Shown one piece after another: positions 5,853 through 9,871 of a stretch of 9,871 bases of DNA. Below the pieces are notes generated by a model. It saw only the letters and a list, made by a program, of their open reading frames with translations. It made no database searches and was not told where the DNA came from. Location: contig JAKRWB010000577.1 in the NCBI GenBank assembly GCA_022353185.1, positions 1 to 9,871 on the forward strand, read 5' to 3'. Both the position numbers and the translations under genes were made by a program. Positions within the stretch are counted from its first letter, which is position 1. Each line of letters opens with the position of its first letter. This DNA comes from ANME-2 cluster archaeon. Its GTDB lineage: Archaea; Halobacteriota; Methanosarcinia; Methanosarcinales; Methanocomedenaceae.

Positions 5853-6925
5853 TTGAAAGGGAATTGGCCTGGCGGGTATTTGCACACGAGTTCAATCATT
5901 CACATCATTTCTTCCATGAAGGTGACGAGAGGTCACCCAATTACCTGGTCACGCCCACAGGCGCCAGGATAAACAGGCTGTACTTTGCAGGTGTGCTGAC
6001 CGAAATTGAAAATATCGGTGTGGGCGAAGATATGTGGAGGGGACGGGTATCTGACCATACTGGAGGTTTCATGGTCTATGCAGGACAGTACCAGCCCGAG
6101 GCTGCTATGTTCATATCTGGACTGGAAGTGCCGTCATTCGTAGCAGTGGTGGGCAAGGCCAGGACCTATGAGCCAGAGGAAGGGACCATATACACCTCTG
6201 TCAGGCCTGAGGAACTGAACACGGCAGACAGCCAGATAAGGGACAGGTGGATTGTGGAAACTGCCCGGCTGACCTTTGAGCGGATACGATTTGTGAGAAG
6301 CGCATTGGAATCAGGATTAAAGGGTCCACAACTCACTGAGATGCTGATACAATCGGGTGCCAGTGCCGAACTTGCTGATGGTATTAACAAGGCCATTGAA
6401 CACTACCCTGGCCTGACTGAATACCTTGATACCCTGTCCGGCAAAATAATTGATTCCCTGAAGACACTGCTGCCTGATGATATAAAGACGGATGTAACAG
6501 CAGATACACTGACCAAAGTAGATACCCCTATAGCAACTGAGGCTATCCCAACAACAGATTATGTGCCAGCAACTAAAGCTGTACCAGATAACGGGAGCAT
6601 TTCCCCAATTGCCGGAGATGTCAAGGCAAAACCTGAAATGGAAACGGTAGAGGTTGACGCCGGGATTGATACATCGCAGGCTGGAGAAAGTGTTACATCG
6701 ACCATTGATGATGCTGTTCGCCAGGAAGAACAACCGGACGGCGAAGAGCTGGTGTATGAACTACTGGGCAGTCTTGATAGTGGAGGGGGCGTACCTGTAT
6801 CCGAACTCACAGACCAGTCCAGACAAATCGGGCTTACCGGAGAACAGGTGGATGATGCCTTAAAGGAATTGATGGCAGATGGCAGATGTTATGAACCCAG
6901 GATAGGGATACTGCGCAGGGTGTAA
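5849..6925 (+). CDS. RPA-associated protein (COG3390) with OB fold and C-terminal winged-helix-like domain
   Basis: The 358-residue protein starts inside the RPA stop codon (ATGA overlap) behind a GGAGG ribosome-binding site. Its N-terminal part (about 1-125) contains MIERELAWRVFAHEFN, VTPTGARINRLYFAGVL and DHTGGFMVYAGQY, which match the COG3390 family encoded next to RPA in haloarchaea and Methanosarcina and known there as RPA-associated proteins. An alpha-helical part (about 128-208) is followed by a low-complexity Thr/Pro/Val/acidic linker (about 210-298). The last 60 residues (YELLGSLDSGGGVPVSEL to the end) look like a winged helix, with helix, turn, recognition helix (TGEQVDDALKELMADG) and wing. 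The protein probably forms a complex with the upstream RPA on single-stranded DNA. The winged-helix call is by eye. Confidence 0.88.
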   Translation: MIERELAWRVFAHEFNHSHHFFHEGDERSPNYLVTPTGARINRLYFAGVLTEIENIGVGEDMWRGRVSDHTGGFMVYAGQYQPEAAMFISGLEVPSFVAVVGKARTYEPEEGTIYTSVRPEELNTADSQIRDRWIVETARLTFERIRFVRSALESGLKGPQLTEMLIQSGASAELADGINKAIEHYPGLTEYLDTLSGKIIDSLKTLLPDDIKTDVTADTLTKVDTPIATEAIPTTDYVPATKAVPDNGSISPIAGDVKAKPEMETVEVDAGIDTSQAGESVTSTIDDAVRQEEQPDGEELVYELLGSLDSGGGVPVSELTDQSRQIGLTGEQVDDALKELMADGRCYEPRIGILRRV

Positions 6926-6938
6926 ATTGCATTTCCTC

Positions 6939-6988
6939 ATTGTAAAAACAAACCTTTAATTATCTGTCAAACATCATTATTTTACAAT
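6939..6988. promoter_or_regulatory. glnA upstream region with paired 9-bp inverted repeat
   Basis: The 94-base gap before glnA is AT-rich. ATTGTAAAA at 6939-6947 is matched by its exact reverse complement TTTTACAAT at 6980-6988, with centres about 41 bases apart, near four helical turns. A TATA-like TTTAATTAT (6955-6963) lies between the arms and a second, CATAATATC, at 6992-7000. The first would give a start near 6985 and a short leader with GGTG at 7011-7014; the second would give a leaderless transcript. The known methanococcal NrpR operator GGAA-N6-TTCC is not present. The operator role is inference. Confidence 0.35.
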
Positions 6989-7019
6989 AATCATAATATC
7001 CCGTATAATAGGTGAAATC

Positions 7020-8360
7020 ATGACTTCCAGTGAGGATATTCTTAAGAAAATCAAGGAAAAAGATGTCAGGTTCGTAAGGCTACAGTTTGTGGATATCCAG
7101 GGTATAGTCAAAAACGTGGCCATACCCGTATCCCAGATAGAAAAGGCAATGGGCCAGGGGATATCCTTTGACGGCTCTTCAGTCGAAGGTTTTGTCCGTA
7201 TCGAAGAGTCTGATATGGTGCTAAAGCCAGACCTGAATACTTTCCAACTATTACCGTGGGGGCATAACAGCGGGTCTATAGCCAGGATGATTTGCGATGT
7301 GCAGCAGCCCGGTGGCGAGTCATTTCAGGGCGACCCCAGGTATGTGCTAAGACGGGCAATTGAAGATGCTGCAACCATGGGTTTTGAGATGAATACCGGT
7401 CCTGAACTGGAATTTTTCCTGTTCGAAAAAAAAGAGGGGCGTGCCACTACAATACCTCACGATAATGCAGGTTATTTCGATTTTGGCCCGGTTGACCTGG
7501 CAGAGAATATTCGCAGGGAGATTGTTATTGCCCTGGAAGGTATGGGATTCGAGATTGAGGCGTCCCACCACGAAGTGGCATCAGGCCAGCATGAGATTGA
7601 TTTCAAATATGGGGATGCCCTTACCACAGCTGATAATGTGCTTACATTCAAATACGTAACCAGGACCATTGCCAATAATATGGGACTTCATGCTACATTT
7701 ATGCCAAAACCCTTGTTCGGCGAGAACGGGAGTGGTATGCACGTTAATATTTCCCTGTTTAAGGATGGTAAAAATGCATTTTATGACCAGTATAATGAAC
7801 ATGGTATCAATGGTATTAGTGGTATCAGTGATACCCTGAAATATTTCATTGGTGGAGTGCTAAAGCATATTAATGCTATCACGGCTGTCACCAATCCCAC
7901 GGTCAATTCATATAAGCGACTGGTACCAGGGTATGAAGCCCCTGTATATATCTCATGGTCCGGCGCAAACCGGAGTTCGCTTATCAGGATACCCGCAGCC
8001 CGTGGTTCCAGTACCAGGGTAGAACTGCGTAGTCCTGACCCTTCATGTAACCCGTACCTCGCTTTTGCGGCCATTCTTACAGCCGGTCTTGACGGTATCA
8101 GGAACCAAATCGACCCCGGTGAACCTGTGAGTGATAACATATATGAAATGGATGCCGAAGAACGCAAGGACCGGAATATTAGGTCACTCCCCGGCACTCT
8201 CAGGGATGCCCTCAACGAACTGGAACAGGATGAAATAATAATTAATGCCCTGGGCTCCCATGTTTTAAATGACTTTTTAAGGCTGGGTCGTGCCGAGTGG
8301 GATGCATACAGGGTACAGGTGCATGACTGGGAAATCCAGCGGTATATCAATATTATGTAA
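7020..8360 (+). CDS. glnA: glutamine synthetase, type I-alpha
   Basis: The 446-residue enzyme condenses glutamate and ammonia to glutamine with ATP. Expected GS motifs are present in order: DGSSVEGF (51-58), the metal ligand Glu129 in GPELEFF, EVASGQHE with Glu185 and Glu192, NGSGMHVNISL around His241, NPTVNSYKRLVPGYEAP with the flap residue Glu306, NRSSLIRIP (318-325) and RVELRSPDPSCNPY with Glu335. The length and the absence of the extra internal segment of type I-beta enzymes place it in the alpha group, close in size to Methanosarcina mazei GlnA1, which is not adenylylated. Arg60 in FVRIEESDM aligns with the Bacillus subtilis arginine required for glutamine feedback inhibition, so feedback control is likely (inference). 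nrpR follows after 19 bases. A loop near residues 262-271 carries a small tandem repeat. Confidence 0.97.
   Translation: MTSSEDILKKIKEKDVRFVRLQFVDIQGIVKNVAIPVSQIEKAMGQGISFDGSSVEGFVRIEESDMVLKPDLNTFQLLPWGHNSGSIARMICDVQQPGGESFQGDPRYVLRRAIEDAATMGFEMNTGPELEFFLFEKKEGRATTIPHDNAGYFDFGPVDLAENIRREIVIALEGMGFEIEASHHEVASGQHEIDFKYGDALTTADNVLTFKYVTRTIANNMGLHATFMPKPLFGENGSGMHVNISLFKDGKNAFYDQYNEHGINGISGISDTLKYFIGGVLKHINAITAVTNPTVNSYKRLVPGYEAPVYISWSGANRSSLIRIPAARGSSTRVELRSPDPSCNPYLAFAAILTAGLDGIRNQIDPGEPVSDNIYEMDAEERKDRNIRSLPGTLRDALNELEQDEIIINALGSHVLNDFLRLGRAEWDAYRVQVHDWEIQRYINIM
7803..7835 (+). repeat. tandem 9-bp repeat with hairpin inside glnA
   Basis: Three copies of a 9-base unit lie in tandem (GGTATCAAT, GGTATTAGT, GGTATCAGT at 7803-7829), encoding G-I-N, G-I-S, G-I-S. 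The last copy plus the next bases form a perfect inverted repeat, GGTATCA-G-TGATACC at 7821-7835. The repeat is in frame and adds a Gly-Ile-Ser loop just before the DTLKYFIGG helix. Confidence 0.8.
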
Positions 8361-8379
8361 ATAAGGTGTAAATAGTCAC

Positions 8380-9363
8380 ATGATATCTTCCAATACAGAC
8401 CCCCAGGTACAGAGAAAACTGAGCGAGATACTGCGTATCATCAGCGAGAGTGAAGGTGCTGTTGGTGCACGTATTATTGCTGATAAGATGCGGGAACGAG
8501 GATATAAAATAGGGGAGAGAGGGGTCAGGTACCATCTGAGGATACTTGATGAACGTGGTCTTACTGCCAGGGAAGGGTATTCAGGCCGGGTAATTACTGA
8601 TAACGGTATCGTGGAACTGGAGGACGGCTTGATAGGGCATAGGGTTGGGTTCATTATCACGACCATTGATGAACTTGTATATAATACAAATATTGATATA
8701 AATACCGGCGAGGGCAACGTAATAGTTAATACCGCACTTGTGGACAAGGATGACTTTGACGAGGCTATCGACATCGTTGCAGCCCTGTGTAACAGTCCTT
8801 ATTCAATAAGCCCCTATGTCCGGATTCTGGAAGAGGACAGCCAGGACGTAAGGATACCTGAAGGTAAGGTGGGGATTGCTACTGTATGCAGTATCACCAT
8901 TGACGGCATACTGGCGCGCAGCGGTATACCTGTGAACACGAAATACGGGGGACTGGTCCACGTGCATGATGGTAAACCGGTTGCTTTTTCAAATCTCATC
9001 CTGTATACTGGGACCACCATCGACCCAATGAAGATTTTTATTAATAAAGGAATGACATCGGTTATGGAAACCCTGAAGACGGGGAATGGGAAAGTGCTGG
9101 CAAATGTACGCGAGATTCCCGTGTCAGCCAGGGATTATGCCATTGAAGTACTGGAGAAGGCAAAGGGAATTAATATTGAAGGGGTTATTGAAGTTGGTGA
9201 ACCTGGCACCCCGGTGCTCAGGGCTCCCGTAAATACGGGGAAGATAGGGGTTTCCCTATATGCGGGAGTAAATAGTTTAGTGGCGGTGCAGGAGAATGGG
9301 ATAGATATATCCGTACATCCTATTTCAACCATAACCAGTTTTAAGGATATGACCAGATTATAG
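8380..9363 (+). CDS. nrpR: NrpR-type nitrogen regulator (winged helix plus NRD/DUF128 domain)
   Basis: The 327-residue protein has an N-terminal winged helix-turn-helix (about 8-75, with LSEILRIISES, VGARIIADKMRERG and the recognition segment ERGVRYHLRILDERGL). One NrpR regulatory domain (DUF128, about 84-320) follows, beginning LIGHRVGFIITTID and including GKVGIATVCSITIDG (162-176), IPVNTKYGGLVHV (183-195), TTIDPMKIF (212-220), EVGEPGTPVLRAP (271-283) and VGVSLY-like GKIGVSLYAG (287-296). NrpR represses nitrogen-assimilation genes and is released by 2-oxoglutarate. One DNA-binding domain with a single regulatory domain is the NrpRI arrangement of Methanosarcina, where a separate NrpRII lacks the helix-turn-helix. 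A GGTG-type ribosome-binding site lies at 8365-8368. The 19-base spacing implies cotranscription with glnA, so regulator and target are probably coupled. Confidence 0.93.
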   Translation: MISSNTDPQVQRKLSEILRIISESEGAVGARIIADKMRERGYKIGERGVRYHLRILDERGLTAREGYSGRVITDNGIVELEDGLIGHRVGFIITTIDELVYNTNIDINTGEGNVIVNTALVDKDDFDEAIDIVAALCNSPYSISPYVRILEEDSQDVRIPEGKVGIATVCSITIDGILARSGIPVNTKYGGLVHVHDGKPVAFSNLILYTGTTIDPMKIFINKGMTSVMETLKTGNGKVLANVREIPVSARDYAIEVLEKAKGINIEGVIEVGEPGTPVLRAPVNTGKIGVSLYAGVNSLVAVQENGIDISVHPISTITSFKDMTRL

Positions 9364-9410
9364 GTTCCAATGAAAATTACAGAAGGATGAAATAAAATCA
9401 GACCAGGGAT

Positions 9411-9871
9411 TTAGGGCAGGACTTTTCGTATCAGTCCTGAGTACACTGAAGTTTCCACTGCTTTTCCCGCCCAGACCCGTTTTACATCGCAATCATATAT
9501 TACTGCGGTCAGGGGCAGTTTCTTGTCTTCATCAGGAGCACCTGTGAAAAGCACATGGTAAATAGCACCTGCTGCACTGTCTTCGCTAATCTCGAAGATG
9601 GATATGGCATTGCTGTGCAACTGGTCCAGGGCCTGGATGTTGGTCTCGTTGGCCTCACATATTTTGCACTTATCCTCACGCTGCCTATCTCGCATGATGT
9701 TCAGTACTACAGGTTTTTTGACAGCGCAAATGTCATCTACTATCTGTTCAAGCGGAGTGTACTTTGAGGTGACCAGGGTTTCTATGTTGTCACCGAACTG
9801 CTTCATAACCTCTTCAGTCGGCATGGAATGTTGATTGGAGAGGGACTCCAGCAGTTTCTTTTTAAAAGATT
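9411..9871 (-). CDS. thioredoxin-like CxxC protein, uncharacterised, start outside the window
   Basis: The frame ends at 9411 and remains open to the right edge, so the Met codon at 9824 may be internal; a further 15 basic-helical residues (including KKKLLESL) precede it within the window. Numbered from that Met, the protein shows a thioredoxin-like order. A hydrophobic strand KPVVLNIMRD (37-46) leads to Cys53-X-X-Cys56 (CKIC) on a helix running to about 70, a strand AISIFEIS (73-80), a helical region, and then LPLTAVIYDCD (103-113), where Pro104 could be the cis-proline next to the active site, followed by a strand and a C-terminal helix. It has no membrane segment in view. No specific family was recognised, and the pair Cys33/Cys112 could add redox or metal roles. 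It converges on nrpR with a 47-base gap that shows no clear terminator. Confidence 0.6.
   Translation of the reverse strand, partial: SFKKKLLESLSNQHSMPTEEVMKQFGDNIETLVTSKYTPLEQIVDDICAVKKPVVLNIMRDRQREDKCKICEANETNIQALDQLHSNAISIFEISEDSAAGAIYHVLFTGAPDEDKKLPLTAVIYDCDVKRVWAGKAVETSVYSGLIRKVLP

Noticed and set aside
6926..7019. Classical NrpR operator GGAA-N6-TTCC before glnA
   Set aside because: Only a TTCC half occurs (6933-6936) with no GGAA at the required distance.
7781..8350. 189-codon open frame on the minus strand inside glnA
   Set aside because: It lies opposite the conserved C-terminal half of glutamine synthetase and its composition is that of a reverse-complement shadow.
1..9871. CRISPR arrays, tRNA genes, insertion sequences
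   Set aside because: No regularly spaced direct repeats with unique spacers, no tRNA-like cloverleaf sequence and no transposase frame or terminal repeats were seen on either strand by eye.

Overview
The window looks like the chromosome of a methane-metabolising euryarchaeon, most likely Methanosarcinales or a related methanogen/ANME lineage. The grounds are archaeal single-stranded DNA-binding protein RPA with its COG3390 partner, the archaeal nitrogen regulator NrpR, a short type I-alpha glutamine synthetase, and a CbiA-family a,c-diamide synthase, which in methanogens serves coenzyme F430 (CfbB). Promoters are archaeal in style: TATA-like boxes about 25 nt before starts, some apparently leaderless. 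No tRNA, rRNA, CRISPR array, insertion sequence or phage gene was seen. This assignment is from protein families read by eye; no database search was run.

Layout: (1) 2-79, the tail of an unidentified + strand gene. (2) 121-823, a minus-strand, AT-rich VapBC-like toxin-antitoxin pair, with a perfect 18-bp palindrome between the antitoxin TATA-like box and its start codon. (3) 923-1651, a sugar-phosphate nucleotidyltransferase, convergent with (4) 1654-2289, a small polytopic membrane protein. (5) 2370-4420, a minus-strand operon in which an alpha/alpha-toroid (prenyltransferase/squalene-cyclase-like repeat) protein overlaps the cfbB/cbiA gene by 4 bases. (6) 4521-6925, RPA with two OB folds and a zinc-finger OB region, overlapped by 4 bases by the RPA-associated protein, for single-stranded DNA handling. 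(7) 7020-9363, glnA followed after 19 bases by nrpR, a nitrogen-assimilation unit. (8) 9411 to the right edge, a minus-strand thioredoxin-like CxxC protein whose start lies outside the window.

The genes fall into separate small units rather than one pathway: genome maintenance (RPA-RPAP), nitrogen metabolism (GlnA-NrpR), tetrapyrrole amidation (CfbB/CbiA, which consumes the glutamine that GlnA makes), sugar-nucleotide synthesis and a toxin-antitoxin module. No gap exceeds 100 bases. The less ordinary points are the toroid protein coupled to CfbB, the RPA32-like domain order of the RPA partner, the antitoxin operator candidate, the paired 9-bp inverted repeat before glnA, and the terminal thioredoxin-like protein.
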